This document shows, piece by piece, positions 52,430 to 61,810 of a stretch of 64,000 bases of DNA (the first letter of the stretch is position 1; each line of letters starts with the position of its first letter). Made by a program: the position numbers and the translations under genes. Source of the DNA: Methanomicrobium mobile BP (GTDB lineage Archaea; Halobacteriota; Methanomicrobia; Methanomicrobiales; Methanomicrobiaceae); the NCBI RefSeq assembly GCF_000711215.1, contig NZ_JOMF01000004.1:407970-471969 (forward strand), given 5' to 3'. The notes beneath the pieces are model-generated. The model worked only from the letters and a program-made list of their open reading frames with translations. It did not search any database and had not been told where the DNA came from.

Positions 52430-52858
52430 TCAAAATAATTTCGGTTTAAACATTAAAATATTCACAAATCGGAACTAAAAATAAGTCGCATTAACCTTAT
52501 TAACCCGTCTCGACCCCGGCATCTTGTCCGCACATAAGTAAAAATTATTTTACAATTCGGATTAACGTTGGTTTACCGTTCGTTTTGCCGGTAAACAGCC
52601 GCAGACATACCCCGCTCCCTGCCCTTTTCCCGCGCAATGTCCGTTCCCCATGCCTCTCTCAACCCATGCCCTGACCAGAAAAAGCACTATATATATTTTT
52701 GGGGAAATGCGCGTCTATGATCTCAAAAGCGTCCAAATCGGGCTTAAAAGAATAAAACCCTCAAACAGAGCGATTTCAAACTCGATTCATCGGGCTTAAT
52801 TTTGTGTAACACATGATACATTTATTTAATATAAACTCACCAACTTTAATGAAATCCA

Positions 52859-53860
52859 ATGAGTTGTACCATAATCGTAGGTGGCTTTTTTGGCGACGAA
52901 GGTAAAGGAAAGATCGTCGCTCACGTTGCGCACAAAGACAAACCCTCAATAATTTCACGCGGGGGTGTCGGCACAAACGCCGGACACACGGTTCAGGTCG
53001 GGGACAAATCCTACGGCGTCAGGATGATTCCGTCGGGATTCGTCTACCCGGGCGCAAAACTCCTTATCGGCAGCGGCGTCCTTGTCGACCCGACCGTCCT
53101 TAAAAACGAGATTAAGAACGTCGGCGTCGAAGGCCGCGTATTCATAGACAAGAGATGCGGCATCATCGAGCCCGAGCACATTGCGCAGGACAAGGCAAGC
53201 GAGCACCTATCAAAGAAGATAGGAACGACGGGAACCGGATGCGGACCCGCAAACGTCGCCCGTGTCAACAGAACGGCAAGACAGGCGAAGGACGTCCCCG
53301 AACTCAAGGAGTATATCGTCGATGCCGCTCAGATGCTCAACGACGCCATCGACCGGGGCGAGACCGTCCTCCTCGAAGGCACGCAGGGATTCGGAATTTC
53401 GCTTTACTTCGGAACATACCCCTATGTAACGAGCAAGGACACATCCGCATCGCAGATTGCGGCTGACAACGGAATCGGACCCACCAAGGTCGACGACGTA
53501 ATCGTGGTCTTCAAGGCATTCCCGACACGCGTCGGCGGCGGTCCCTTCGAGACCGAGATGACCCGCGAGCAGTCTCACGAACTCGGTATTCAGGAATTCG
53601 GAACTGTAACCCACCGCGAGAGAAGAATCGGCGTCTGGGACGGCGAACTTGCAAGATACTCCGCCATGATAAACGGCTGCACGATAGGAGCAATCACCGG
53701 CATCGACCATATCGACCCGGCATGTTACGGCGCAACCGAATACAGCCAGCTTACACCAAAAGCTCTGGAGTTCCTCAAAAAAGCCGAAGAAGATATCGGC
53801 GCTCCCATCAAACTCATCTCCACGGGACCCGACGTCACACAGATAATCGATATCAGATAA
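52859..53860 (+). CDS. purA: Adenylosuccinate synthetase (short archaeal form)
   Basis: A 333-residue purine enzyme, IMP + Asp + GTP to adenylosuccinate. The P-loop GGFFGDEGKGK is at residues 7-17. GGVGTNAGHTV, GTTGTGCGPANVARVNRTA and TSKDTSASQIAADNGIGP fit the catalytic core. Archaeal enzymes of 330-345 residues lack segments found in the 430-residue bacterial form. A TATA box some 30 bases upstream of the ATG indicates a leaderless mRNA. Confidence 0.96.
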   Translation: MSCTIIVGGFFGDEGKGKIVAHVAHKDKPSIISRGGVGTNAGHTVQVGDKSYGVRMIPSGFVYPGAKLLIGSGVLVDPTVLKNEIKNVGVEGRVFIDKRCGIIEPEHIAQDKASEHLSKKIGTTGTGCGPANVARVNRTARQAKDVPELKEYIVDAAQMLNDAIDRGETVLLEGTQGFGISLYFGTYPYVTSKDTSASQIAADNGIGPTKVDDVIVVFKAFPTRVGGGPFETEMTREQSHELGIQEFGTVTHRERRIGVWDGELARYSAMINGCTIGAITGIDHIDPACYGATEYSQLTPKALEFLKKAEEDIGAPIKLISTGPDVTQIIDIR

Positions 53861-53894
53861 TCCGGGATATCGGATAAAATCAACAATAAAGCGA

Positions 53895-53978
53895 CAAACC
53901 AATAACAATCAACCACAAACCAATAACAATCAACCACAAACCAATAACAATCAACCACAAACCAATAACAATCAACCA
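53895..53978. repeat. 21-bp perfect tandem repeat, four units
   Basis: CAAACCAATAACAATCAACC plus A repeated four times without change (53895-53915, 53916-53936, 53937-53957, 53958-53978). It begins 35 bases after the purA stop. 21 is a multiple of three, but no frame with a start crosses it. Confidence 0.95.
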
Positions 53979-54058
53979 ATAACCCTCATTTTTCATCAAT
54001 TACTTATATGTCATATCTGAAGCAAACATGAATATACAAATTCCATGGGGTAAACAAT

Positions 54059-54253
54059 ATGAAGATGTCAACCTATGAACTGCTCTGCTGTCCCGTATGC
54101 AAGGGCGACTTAAAACTCACGGTAACCGAGAAAAGACAGCTTGAAAACGGCGAAGACGATGTATTGGAAGGCTCGCTCTTCTGCGAAAAATGCAATGCCG
54201 ATTACAAAATCTCAGAAGGAATCCCCGACCTTCTGCCCAAAAATCTGGAATAA
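54059..54253 (+). CDS. Trm112-like zinc-ribbon protein
   Basis: A 64-residue protein with LLCCPVCKGDL and GSLFCEKCNADYKISEGIPDLLP, a two-CxxC zinc ribbon of the Trm112/UPF0434 type. Trm112 activates several SAM methyltransferases that act on tRNA, rRNA or release factors. GGGGT at 54047-54051 supports ATG 54059; ATG 54065 is the alternative. Stands alone between purA and a membrane-protein gene. Confidence 0.85.
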   Translation: MKMSTYELLCCPVCKGDLKLTVTEKRQLENGEDDVLEGSLFCEKCNADYKISEGIPDLLPKNLE

Positions 54254-54407
54254 TTGCTACACATCGGGATATCCCGACCGAAGTTATCCGAAACGGAGAG
54301 ATCCAAACTGAAAGAGATGCAATAACGATATAGGCAATAACGACAGATAAGAAGATAATAAATATGAACGCCGCGTCACTCACGGTGATGCGGAAACGGG
54401 GGATAAA

Positions 54408-54935
54408 ATGCCGGAATACATAATCAATATCAACAAAAGGAAGATAAACTCAGTCGAAGTCCCGAAATCAGCCGAGGTTGAGGTCGGAGATGTCCTTGTT
54501 CTCAGGCTCGTCAATCACGGAGCGCCGCTTCATGTCTCGGTCTCCGCGGTAAACGCACGCAGATATACCATTTATCTGCACGAAAACATCTATCTCAAGG
54601 AGGAAATGGAGTTCAAGGTGCCGATTCTTTCAACGGCGCCGACTGGAACATTCCAGATAGACATAATCACGGGTTACGGCATCGTAAAGGAGACATTCAA
54701 AGTCAACGTCACCGACAGATCGCTGGAACTTCCCGAAGTTCTGGAGGATATACCTCCCACAACCGAAGAGCCGGAGAAGAATAATTACGGTTACGGGCTG
54801 ACACTGGCTCTCCTCGTAGTCGCAGGCTGGGCGGCGTACATACTCGCAATCGGTTACTACGGAATGGTCGCCGGTTTCTCATCGGTGATTCTGCTCACAA
54901 TCGCAGTTTTAATTGCATGGCGCTGGCGGTCCTGA
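54408..54935 (+). CDS. Protein with extracytoplasmic-type beta domain and C-terminal helices
   Basis: A 175-residue protein. Residues 1-105 are beta-rich (INSVEVPKSAEVEVGDVLVLRLVNHGAPLHVSVS, GTFQIDIITGYGIVKETFKVNVT) and two C-terminal membrane helices follow (YGLTLALLVVAGWAAYILAIGYY, FSSVILLTIAVLIAWRW). No signal peptide. The end overlaps the cbiB start by 19 bases, so the two are probably coupled. No family recognised. Confidence 0.65.
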   Translation: MPEYIININKRKINSVEVPKSAEVEVGDVLVLRLVNHGAPLHVSVSAVNARRYTIYLHENIYLKEEMEFKVPILSTAPTGTFQIDIITGYGIVKETFKVNVTDRSLELPEVLEDIPPTTEEPEKNNYGYGLTLALLVVAGWAAYILAIGYYGMVAGFSSVILLTIAVLIAWRWRS

Positions 54936-55888
54936 CCCTATTACTCTCCCTTGTCATCGACAGGCTCATGGGGGATCCCCAGTCAAGGTTTCATCCCGTA
55001 GCCATGCTCGGCAGTCTGATAGCGGTCTGGGGAAGACCCGGGCTCTACCCCGTCCGCATTCAGAGGATTGCCGGCGTTGTTTTTGCTTTCCTAACCGCAG
55101 TCGTATTTACGCTTCCGTTTCTCATTGTCGAGCGCTGTCTGCCTTTAGCGGGCGCACACCTTTCTCCGATTCTCTCAGCCGCAATTCTCGTCATTGTTTC
55201 GGCGTTTCTTCTCAAGATCTGTTTTGCGTGGCGCTGCCTTGAGGAGCATGTCGAGAATGTCGAGAGCGCACTTAAGAGCGGCGGCGAAGGCAGCGGGCGG
55301 GAAGCCGTTCAGCGCCTCGTATCCCGCGATGCCGCCGTGCTCAAAGACGAGGAGATTCTCTCGGGCGCCTTTGAATCGATGGCGGAAAACCTCGTTGATT
55401 CCATAATATCGCCGCTCTTCTTCTTCACGATATTCGGGCTTGCGGGTGCGGCGTTTTACCGTGCGGCAAACACCATGGATGCCATGCTCGGATATAAGGA
55501 CGAGAGGATTCGGCTCGGCTGGTTTGCGGCGAGGATGGACGACGTCTTAAATTACATCCCCGCACGTTTCAGCGGTCTTGTCCTGATTCTTTACTTCGCG
55601 GCAAGGGGTAAGTTCGGACCCGCTTGGAAGACCTTCATTGCGGACAGAAAAAAGCGCGAAGGGTTCAACGGCGGCATTCCGATGTCGCTCATCGCCGGCG
55701 GCTGCGAAACCGCGTTTGTCAAGCCCGGCGTCTACGTCATCGGCGGCGAATGCAAAAAGCGCAGTCTGAGCGAGGCAAAAAAGGATATATTTTCGGCAGT
55801 AAGGTGGGCATCCGCGATATCTGCCGTAATCTTTTGTGCGGCGATGACGGCTGCGGGCGGAGTTATCGTAGGGCTGCTCGGTATTTAA
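54917..55888 (+). CDS. cbiB: Adenosylcobinamide-phosphate synthase CbiB/CobD
   Basis: A 323-residue membrane enzyme that attaches the aminopropanol arm to cobyric acid in cobalamin/corrinoid synthesis. Typical motifs: LVIDRLMGDPQSRFHPVAMLG, AGVVFAFLTAVVF, RDAAVLKDEEILSGAFESMAENLVDSIISPLFF and RAANTMDAMLGYKDER. About five to seven membrane segments. Methanogens require corrinoids for the Mtr methyltransferase, so the gene matches the physiology. Confidence 0.93.
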   Translation: MALAVLTLLLSLVIDRLMGDPQSRFHPVAMLGSLIAVWGRPGLYPVRIQRIAGVVFAFLTAVVFTLPFLIVERCLPLAGAHLSPILSAAILVIVSAFLLKICFAWRCLEEHVENVESALKSGGEGSGREAVQRLVSRDAAVLKDEEILSGAFESMAENLVDSIISPLFFFTIFGLAGAAFYRAANTMDAMLGYKDERIRLGWFAARMDDVLNYIPARFSGLVLILYFAARGKFGPAWKTFIADRKKREGFNGGIPMSLIAGGCETAFVKPGVYVIGGECKKRSLSEAKKDIFSAVRWASAISAVIFCAAMTAAGGVIVGLLGI

Positions 55889-55946
55889 CCGAAATATTTT
55901 GAGCATTTTGAGTATATAGAGTATTTAGCCGGAGTATTCATCCGAT

Positions 55947-56801
55947 TCAGTTTTTCGCCGATTTGAGAGCGGAGTCCAGAGCCGAGACAATCGTCGTTTT
56001 CATCTCTTTCAATCCGTAGTAGTAATACTTCAGGGAATCGAGGTAGAACTTCTTAAGGTCGGGTATGATAACCATCAGACCGCCGCCCGTTATCGTGATG
56101 GCGATTACGGTGAACAAAATCCTTGCCATAACGTTGTGCGCCCAGTAAAAGCTCTCAAACCCGGCAAAACCGCCGGAAACGGCGTCCGCGAAGAATGGGA
56201 ACCACTGGTCGGAGTAGGCAATCACGACAAAGACCAGTCTGATGAGATTGATGATAATGAGAGTAGCTATCGCGTAAACTGCGCCGGCGAACTTCTGAAG
56301 GTACGTCCCCGCAGGACCGACTGCAAGCCCGAGCATAATCGCGGCGCCCACCACGGGCGTACAGGAAACCGTAATCTGGACGAAGTAGCCGCCGCTCATC
56401 ATCGTATCCCACGAATAAATCGATGTGGCGTGCCCGATTGCGTTGAGAGCCGCGGCAGTGGAATTTACCTGAGCCGCGATCATGAAGTTCGCTATCGGCT
56501 CGACGAAGACGAGGAGCGCATAAATTGTAAACGCAATCGCCGCAACCGACGAGAGCTGAAAGACAATCGGGTCGGACTCAAGCGCACCCTTTACGGTAAG
56601 CGCCGCGAGCGGAAGGGCAATAAGCGCACATATCGGGTAAACAAACTCATTCTCGGGGAGATACGAGAACGAAACATACAGGAAGAGAATAATCAGAAAT
56701 GTCCAGCCGCCCGCCGAAAAATACTTTTTAAACCCCGTAGGCGCCAGAAAAAGGATAAAACAGAGTAATGATGCGATGAGCAGGAGGAAAACTTCGGACA
56801 T
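55947..56801 (-). CDS. artA: Archaeosortase (ArtA-like)
   Basis: A 284-residue integral membrane protein with about eight helices. The archaeosortase/exosortase catalytic residues are visible: Cys147 in TVSCTPVVGAA, Arg188 in INLIRLVFV and Arg227 in HNVMARILF. This enzyme cuts PGF-CTERM-type tails and links proteins to the membrane lipid. Its candidate substrates are the proteins at 17572 and 57136. Its promoter (GGTATTTATAAACG on the minus strand, about 56846-56859) is divergent from the surface-protein gene. Confidence 0.85.
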   Translation of the reverse strand: MSEVFLLLIASLLCFILFLAPTGFKKYFSAGGWTFLIILFLYVSFSYLPENEFVYPICALIALPLAALTVKGALESDPIVFQLSSVAAIAFTIYALLVFVEPIANFMIAAQVNSTAAALNAIGHATSIYSWDTMMSGGYFVQITVSCTPVVGAAIMLGLAVGPAGTYLQKFAGAVYAIATLIIINLIRLVFVVIAYSDQWFPFFADAVSGGFAGFESFYWAHNVMARILFTVIAITITGGGLMVIIPDLKKFYLDSLKYYYYGLKEMKTTIVSALDSALKSAKN

Positions 56802-57135
56802 TCGGTAAAAAATATCTGTAACTGACAGTCAATAAAGCAGACTGATCGTTTATAAATACCGCACTATATATCTGAACAACTTCACCGATACCGCCGCGTC
56901 CCCGCCGCCACCCACGCCCCATAGCAAGCGATACTCCTTCACATCACGCCTCCCGTTTCGAACCGGCATAAACTTAGGCAGGTATACAAAGTTATTTTTA
57001 GAATCACCTCGAAATTTGAATCATTAATGAATCATTAATAACGGATAGGAAATCACAGCGGATAAAAAATCAACAGAAAAATCCAACAGAAAAAATAAGA
57101 CAGGTAAATCATACAAAAATCAACAGGAGAACAAA
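56802..57135. promoter_or_regulatory. Divergent promoter region between artA and the DUF3821-like gene
   Basis: No gene seen. TATA boxes: GGTATTTATAAACG on the minus strand for artA, and a weaker AAAGTTATTTTTAG near 56988-57001 for the plus-strand gene. AGGAG at 57125-57129 is the ribosome site of the latter. CAACAGA/CAGATAAATCA-type repeats occur near 57060-57120. Confidence 0.55.
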
Positions 57136-58143
57136 ATGAAAACAATACTCAAAATATCCGGAATACTGCTCATATTACTCATTCTCTGCGCAATCCAGCC
57201 TGCGGGGGCGACCGACACCTACGCAAAGGGCGACAGCGTCAAGATAACGGGAACGGCGACGGGCAACCCGCAGCAGGGGCTTGCTTTCTGGGTCTTCGGT
57301 CCGAACTACTGGACACGCGAGACAAAACAGGTACAGGGAACAAGCTACACGTATGAACTGACCTCATCCAAGACCTCGGACCTCTCGCCCGGTCAGTACT
57401 ACTGCATAGTCCAGCACCCGATGTACAACGGCGTCTTTGACGTCTACGTCAGCGGCGACAAAGTCGTCTCCTCGGACGGCGAATCCTTCGTAATCTCGGG
57501 AAGTAGCAAACTTCAGGGCAGCGCCGCGGCATACGCCCTCATGAGACTCCTCGACTCCCCGAATATCGACGACACGTACACGACGAACACGTTCATCATC
57601 GCCGAACCGTGGATTGCGTTCAGCAACCGCGCCGAATACACCGCAGGCAACAGAATCTACATATCGGGAACGACCAACCTCGCCCCCGGCGACAAACTGA
57701 TCTATAACGTCCTGTCATCCTCGTTCGTGCCGACACAGAAGACACAGTCCTCGGAGTTCTCGGGAGAGAGCGGAACGATAACGGTCGGCTACGGAAGCCC
57801 CGACAATATCTGGGGATTCTACCTTGACACGACCAATCTGAAACCCGACGAATACACGGTCAACGTCGAGAAGAACGACGGCACAGTCTCGTTCACCGGC
57901 AAGTTCACGCTTGTCGCACCCTCGGCGACGACACCCGCAACACCGGCGGTAACGGCGGTGCCGACCGAAAACCCCGCACCTTCCCAACCGGCGACGGCAC
58001 CGACACCGATGCCCACGCAGTCACCCTTATCGGCATTTTCCGCCCTGCTTGCAATCGCCGCCGCCATTGCCGCGGTCGGCATTTCCGCTGCCGCTTTTGC
58101 CTCCCGCGGAAAGAGTGATGACTTGATGACTGAAAGGGAATAA
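57136..58143 (+). CDS. DUF3821-like secreted surface protein
   Basis: A 335-residue protein with a signal peptide ending near PAGATDTY, a beta-rich DUF3821-type domain (KGDSVKITGTATGNPQQGLAFWVFGPNYW, YTYELTSSKTSDLSPGQYYCIVQHPMYNG), an Ala/Pro/Thr stalk and a C-terminal tail SPLSAFSALLAIAAAIAAVG followed by a basic end. The tail resembles archaeosortase signals with SPLSAF in place of SPGFG. DUF3821 is typical of Methanomicrobiales surface proteins. Adjacent artA supports processing. Confidence 0.78.
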   Translation: MKTILKISGILLILLILCAIQPAGATDTYAKGDSVKITGTATGNPQQGLAFWVFGPNYWTRETKQVQGTSYTYELTSSKTSDLSPGQYYCIVQHPMYNGVFDVYVSGDKVVSSDGESFVISGSSKLQGSAAAYALMRLLDSPNIDDTYTTNTFIIAEPWIAFSNRAEYTAGNRIYISGTTNLAPGDKLIYNVLSSSFVPTQKTQSSEFSGESGTITVGYGSPDNIWGFYLDTTNLKPDEYTVNVEKNDGTVSFTGKFTLVAPSATTPATPAVTAVPTENPAPSQPATAPTPMPTQSPLSAFSALLAIAAAIAAVGISAAAFASRGKSDDLMTERE

Positions 58144-58225
58144 TCGGGATTTCATCTCAAAAATACCCCACTTTTTTAGCTATTCGCTAATATTTATTAC
58201 AAATCATAACCAACTTTTTTCTATT

Positions 58226-59890
58226 ATGGGTGCAAGGCTCAAACGATACAGTCAGATAGCCGACGTCATGGTGAAGTACGGATTCGGCATCATTGCCGAT
58301 GAACTTGATCCCGACGGCAGAAGAAGGAAAAAACTCTTCAAAAACGACACAATGACCGACAATCGTTCGGTCTATGAGCGGATGAGACTTGCTCTTGAAG
58401 AACTCGGACCAACCGCCGTCAAATTCGGTCAGATGGCGGCATCCGACAACGAGAGGATACCCCCCGAACTCGCCGTGGAACTCCGCAAGCTCCACGACAA
58501 CGTAATGCCTGTGCCCTTCGAAGACCTGCGCCCCACAATCGAAGAATACTGCGGCAACATCGACGACGTCTTCGAATACTTCGAGGAAACACCGATAGCC
58601 GCCGCATCCATCGGTCAGGTTCACCGCGGTATCCTCAAAGACGGCACCATAGTCGCAATCAAGATACAGCGCCCCAATATCACCGAAAAGATAGAGACCG
58701 ACACCCTGATCATAGAAAACATGGCGTCGAGGTTCGAGAAGATAAACCCCGCACTCCGTGCATATAACCTGACGGGACTAATTGCCGACTTCACGGAAAT
58801 GATGAAGAGGGAACTCGACTACGTTGCCGAAGGAAAGAATGCCGACATATTCCGCAAGAACTTTGCCGGCGACCCCGATATCTGTTTCCCCAAGATCTAC
58901 TGGGAATATTCCGGTTCGAAGATGCTCGTGATGGAGTATGTCGAAGGTGTCCGCGTCGACGACGTCGAGAGCATCAAGATACTCGGATATGAACCCAAGA
59001 GGTATGCGGCGCTCGGATTCCGCGCTTACCTGAAGATGATCTTCGAGGACGGATTCTTCCATATCGACCCGCATCCGGGCAATATCTTCGTCAACACCGA
59101 CGGCAAGATGACCTTCATCGACCCCGGCGCGATTGCGGTGATACGACCCGAGCGGCGTCACACCTTCATAAAACTGCTCCTTGCAATCGTCAACTCCGAT
59201 GTTGACGCTATAATCGAGAACTTCCAGAAACTCGGCGTCAGAATCGACCCGGACGACATGGATGAGATCAAGGACGGTCTCTACTATGCACTCTTCGGTG
59301 CCGAGAGCGCAAATGTAGCGGCGGTTGACAGCGGTGCTTCCCTTGCCGCCGTGCCCGACCTCTTAAACCAGTACGGCATCCAGATACCGCGTACTCTGAT
59401 GGCGCTCCTCAAGGTTATCGTGATGATCCTCGGGGTCGGTCAGAAACTCGATCCGAATTTCAACTTCTACGATAATGCAAGACCTTATCTGACGCAGATC
59501 GTAAAACAGCAGTATTTCTCGCCGAAGAACCTTAAGAGAACGACCCATGTCATGATGGAGAGCCTTGACAGCATAATGAAGCTGCCCAAGATCTTCAACA
59601 ATACCCTCAATAAGTGGGCAAACGGCAAATTCCAGCTCGAGATTGTCGCAAAAGATGTCGACAGGCTCTCGACGACCGTCGAGAAGGCGACGGACAGAAT
59701 TATCATGGGTCTTCTTGCCGCTTCTCTGGTTATCGGAACCTCGATTGTGATGTATTCGATTGATATTCCCTATACGGCGAATGTTATCATTCTCATGGTT
59801 CTGGCATATTTCGGAGCGTTCACCTTCGCCATTGTAACCCTCGTAAGGTTGCTGTATCCGAATAAAAAGAAGAGATACTACGACGATTGA
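58226..59890 (+). CDS. ABC1/AarF/UbiB-family atypical kinase
   Basis: A 554-residue protein of the UbiB family. Motifs: AASIGQVHRGILKDGTIVAIKIQRP (Ala-rich loop and Lys), MKRELDYVAEGKNADIFRKNF (ExD region), FFHIDPHPGNIFV and FIDPGAIAVI (catalytic and metal sites). Two C-terminal membrane helices anchor it. In archaea the substrate is unknown; lipid or quinone-related roles in bacteria do not transfer directly to methanogens. TATA at about 58189 makes the transcript leaderless. Confidence 0.9.
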   Translation: MGARLKRYSQIADVMVKYGFGIIADELDPDGRRRKKLFKNDTMTDNRSVYERMRLALEELGPTAVKFGQMAASDNERIPPELAVELRKLHDNVMPVPFEDLRPTIEEYCGNIDDVFEYFEETPIAAASIGQVHRGILKDGTIVAIKIQRPNITEKIETDTLIIENMASRFEKINPALRAYNLTGLIADFTEMMKRELDYVAEGKNADIFRKNFAGDPDICFPKIYWEYSGSKMLVMEYVEGVRVDDVESIKILGYEPKRYAALGFRAYLKMIFEDGFFHIDPHPGNIFVNTDGKMTFIDPGAIAVIRPERRHTFIKLLLAIVNSDVDAIIENFQKLGVRIDPDDMDEIKDGLYYALFGAESANVAAVDSGASLAAVPDLLNQYGIQIPRTLMALLKVIVMILGVGQKLDPNFNFYDNARPYLTQIVKQQYFSPKNLKRTTHVMMESLDSIMKLPKIFNNTLNKWANGKFQLEIVAKDVDRLSTTVEKATDRIIMGLLAASLVIGTSIVMYSIDIPYTANVIILMVLAYFGAFTFAIVTLVRLLYPNKKKRYYDD

Positions 59891-59960
59891 GTACTATTGA
59901 GCAGGGTTGAGCACGATTAAGCAAAATTAAGCATGATTAAGCAGGATTGAGCAGGCAAAA
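59884..59960. repeat. GATTAAGCA-type repeats after the UbiB-family gene
   Basis: Six to seven imperfect copies of an 11-bp unit (ATTGAGCAGGG, TTGAGCACG, ATTAAGCAAA, ATTAAGCATG, ATTAAGCAGG, ATTGAGCAGG) begin at the stop codon. No coding role. Confidence 0.8.
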
Positions 59961-60022
59961 AGCCTCAATCTCCCTCATTTTTCTGTAATCTCAATCTTCT
60001 GAAATTTCAATTTTCTGAAATA

Positions 60023-60520
60023 TCAAAATTCCTCAAGTTTTTTAGACAGTATTGAGGGCAGACCGTTTACTATTTTTGTCTCTTCGAAACGAATCGCGGG
60101 TGCGAATATTTTCAGATCAAACGAGACCGTTCCCGCGACCTTGACGGTAACGCTGCCCGTGAGGAAATCGGCAGCGGCGGATAAAAGCGAGGAATTCTTG
60201 AGGAGGACATCGATGCCGATAACGGTCTCCGATGACGGCGCAAGCCTCACATTCTCGCGCATACCCTTGCCGAGATATTTGTCTCTGATGACTCCGTCAT
60301 CATCCTCAGCAACCCTGTTGAGAGTAAATTCAATCTTTTTTAGCGAAACGGCGACGGGCATGGGGTTTTTGACGGCGACATTCACGGTTACCTCCGTCTC
60401 CGAGATCGTCATGTCCCTGAAGAGTATGTCGCGTATCTCTACGGCAGGTGCTTTTTCCTGTTTTTCGGTCGGCATCGCGGTATTATCGGGCATATCCGTC
60501 ATATCGTTCATATTGGTCAT
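60023..60520 (-). CDS. LEA14/WHy-like domain protein
   Basis: A 165-residue protein. After a Met/Asp/Thr-rich start (MTNMNDMTDMPDN, several possible ATGs) comes a beta-sandwich of the LEA14/WHy type: VEIRDILFRDMTISETEVTVNVAVKNPMPVAVSLKKIEFTLN, PSSETVIGIDVLLKNSSL and GSVTVKVAGTVSFDLKIFA. These domains occur in archaeal proteins of unknown role. It follows the metallo-beta-lactamase gene by five bases, so the two form an operon. Confidence 0.75.
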   Translation of the reverse strand: MTNMNDMTDMPDNTAMPTEKQEKAPAVEIRDILFRDMTISETEVTVNVAVKNPMPVAVSLKKIEFTLNRVAEDDDGVIRDKYLGKGMRENVRLAPSSETVIGIDVLLKNSSLLSAAADFLTGSVTVKVAGTVSFDLKIFAPAIRFEETKIVNGLPSILSKKLEEF

Positions 60521-60525
60521 ATCGT

Positions 60526-61656
60526 TTATAATTTCGGCGTATAGTGCTCCACACTGCCGAGTGTCTCGGGTTTTCCTTCCGAATTAAGCACGGAGATTGT
60601 TCCGTGACCGCCGCAGATGAGGCATTTCCTGCCGGTTTTTGCCTCGTGCTCAAGTGCGAGAGCCACGGCACTCTTCCTCTCCTTCCTTGCAAGTTCGCTG
60701 TCGACATTCACGGATGTGACGAGGAAATCGGCGATTGAGTTGTAATTGCGCCTCGAGGTATCAAAACTCGTGAAATTCATCAGAGTATCGGCGGTAAAGA
60801 GCAGGTTTGCGTCCTCGGAATAGAGGATGAGCTGACCGAACTGGTGACCGCCGTCGCTCAAGAGGACATTTATCGTGATGTTGCCGACGGGCAGCGTTCC
60901 CAGCTTTGCGAAGTTGCCGATTTTTTCGATCGAATCCTCGGGGAAGAGGCGGATATTCTTCTCTTTCGACGGGTTCCAGTGCGAGAAGTAGGCAATCATG
61001 GTCGTATATACCTTCTCGAGGGTCGAAGACTCGTGAATCGAACCCCATGCACGATTTCCGCAGCGGATAATCTCCAGAGTTCCCGGGTGCATGTAGGCGG
61101 GGACATCGTATGCGCCGCCCGCGCCGCAGTGGTCTGAGTCGGCGTGCGTGACTATGATGAACTTCAGGCGCGAGATGTCCAGACCGTAGTATTTGAACAT
61201 TCGTTTCGCGTCATCGGCATAGATTCCGTAACCGGTATCGACCATCACTATGCCGCCTTCGGTATCGAAGAGGAATATGCTGCCGCCGCCCGGCGTCTGG
61301 AAGCAGTAGAGGGTTATACCGTCGTTAATCTTCTGAATCTGGACATCGGCGTAAAATCCGCTGCCGCTTGTATTGAGCAGGAACTCTCCGCAGTCCGTGT
61401 AGTTCTTAAGAATCTCCTCTTTTGATTCCCCTTTTTCCGTGAGAATCTCCACGGTCTTTGCTATGCCGTCAAGGAAGTCGGTCAGTTTTTCGTCGACGCT
61501 CTTTTTGTCCCTGAAATAGATATTCTCCTCAATGCCGTTATTGGCGGTATTGTTGCCGTTATTGTCGCCGCGATTGCCGCCCGACTCCTCGAATTTCGTC
61601 AGGAACAATCTTATCTTCTCTATAAAATCGTTCGAAAACGGGTATTTGTCCGTCAT
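60526..61656 (-). CDS. Metallo-beta-lactamase-fold hydrolase
   Basis: A 376-residue MBL-fold enzyme. The metal-binding HxDxDH motif is THADSDHCGAGG (residues 171-176), with later ligands in SDGGHQFGQLIL, FTADTL and CGGHGTI. An N-terminal 90-residue extension is Asn-rich and hydrophilic (GNRGDNNGNNTANNGIEEN). Family members include glyoxalase II and flavodiiron partners; the substrate is unknown. It forms an operon with the LEA14-like gene. Confidence 0.85.
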   Translation of the reverse strand: MTDKYPFSNDFIEKIRLFLTKFEESGGNRGDNNGNNTANNGIEENIYFRDKKSVDEKLTDFLDGIAKTVEILTEKGESKEEILKNYTDCGEFLLNTSGSGFYADVQIQKINDGITLYCFQTPGGGSIFLFDTEGGIVMVDTGYGIYADDAKRMFKYYGLDISRLKFIIVTHADSDHCGAGGAYDVPAYMHPGTLEIIRCGNRAWGSIHESSTLEKVYTTMIAYFSHWNPSKEKNIRLFPEDSIEKIGNFAKLGTLPVGNITINVLLSDGGHQFGQLILYSEDANLLFTADTLMNFTSFDTSRRNYNSIADFLVTSVNVDSELARKERKSAVALALEHEAKTGRKCLICGGHGTISVLNSEGKPETLGSVEHYTPKL

Positions 61657-61686
61657 ATTTTATTGCACCGTTTATTTTTTCATGCC

Positions 61687-61800
61687 CTGCGATTATTCTG
61701 TTAATTACCGATTGCTCTGTAATTACCGATTTCTGTGTAATTTCCGATTTCTATGTAATTCCCGATTACTTTGTTAATTGCTATTGATTACCCGATTGTT
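61687..61800. repeat. TTAATTACCGATT-type repeats
   Basis: Five imperfect copies of an 18-19-bp unit (TGTTAATTACCGATTGCTC, TGTAATTACCGATTTCTG, TGTAATTTCCGATTTCTA, TGTAATTCCCGATTACTT, TGTTAATTGCTATTGATTACC). On the minus strand they follow the stop codon of the methyltransferase at 61811. Confidence 0.85.
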
Positions 61801-61810
61801 ACCCTATTAA

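Larger units (their letters stand above)
51968..52858. other. Intergenic region with two ORB-like elements
   Basis: No gene seen. Imperfect GTCGGA repeats run to about 52045. ORB-like elements C and D lie at 52199 and 52407. The interval 52225-52400 is AT-rich. Near the right end, TTTATTTAATATAAAC (about 52821-52836) is the TATA of purA and predicts a leaderless start. Confidence 0.65.
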
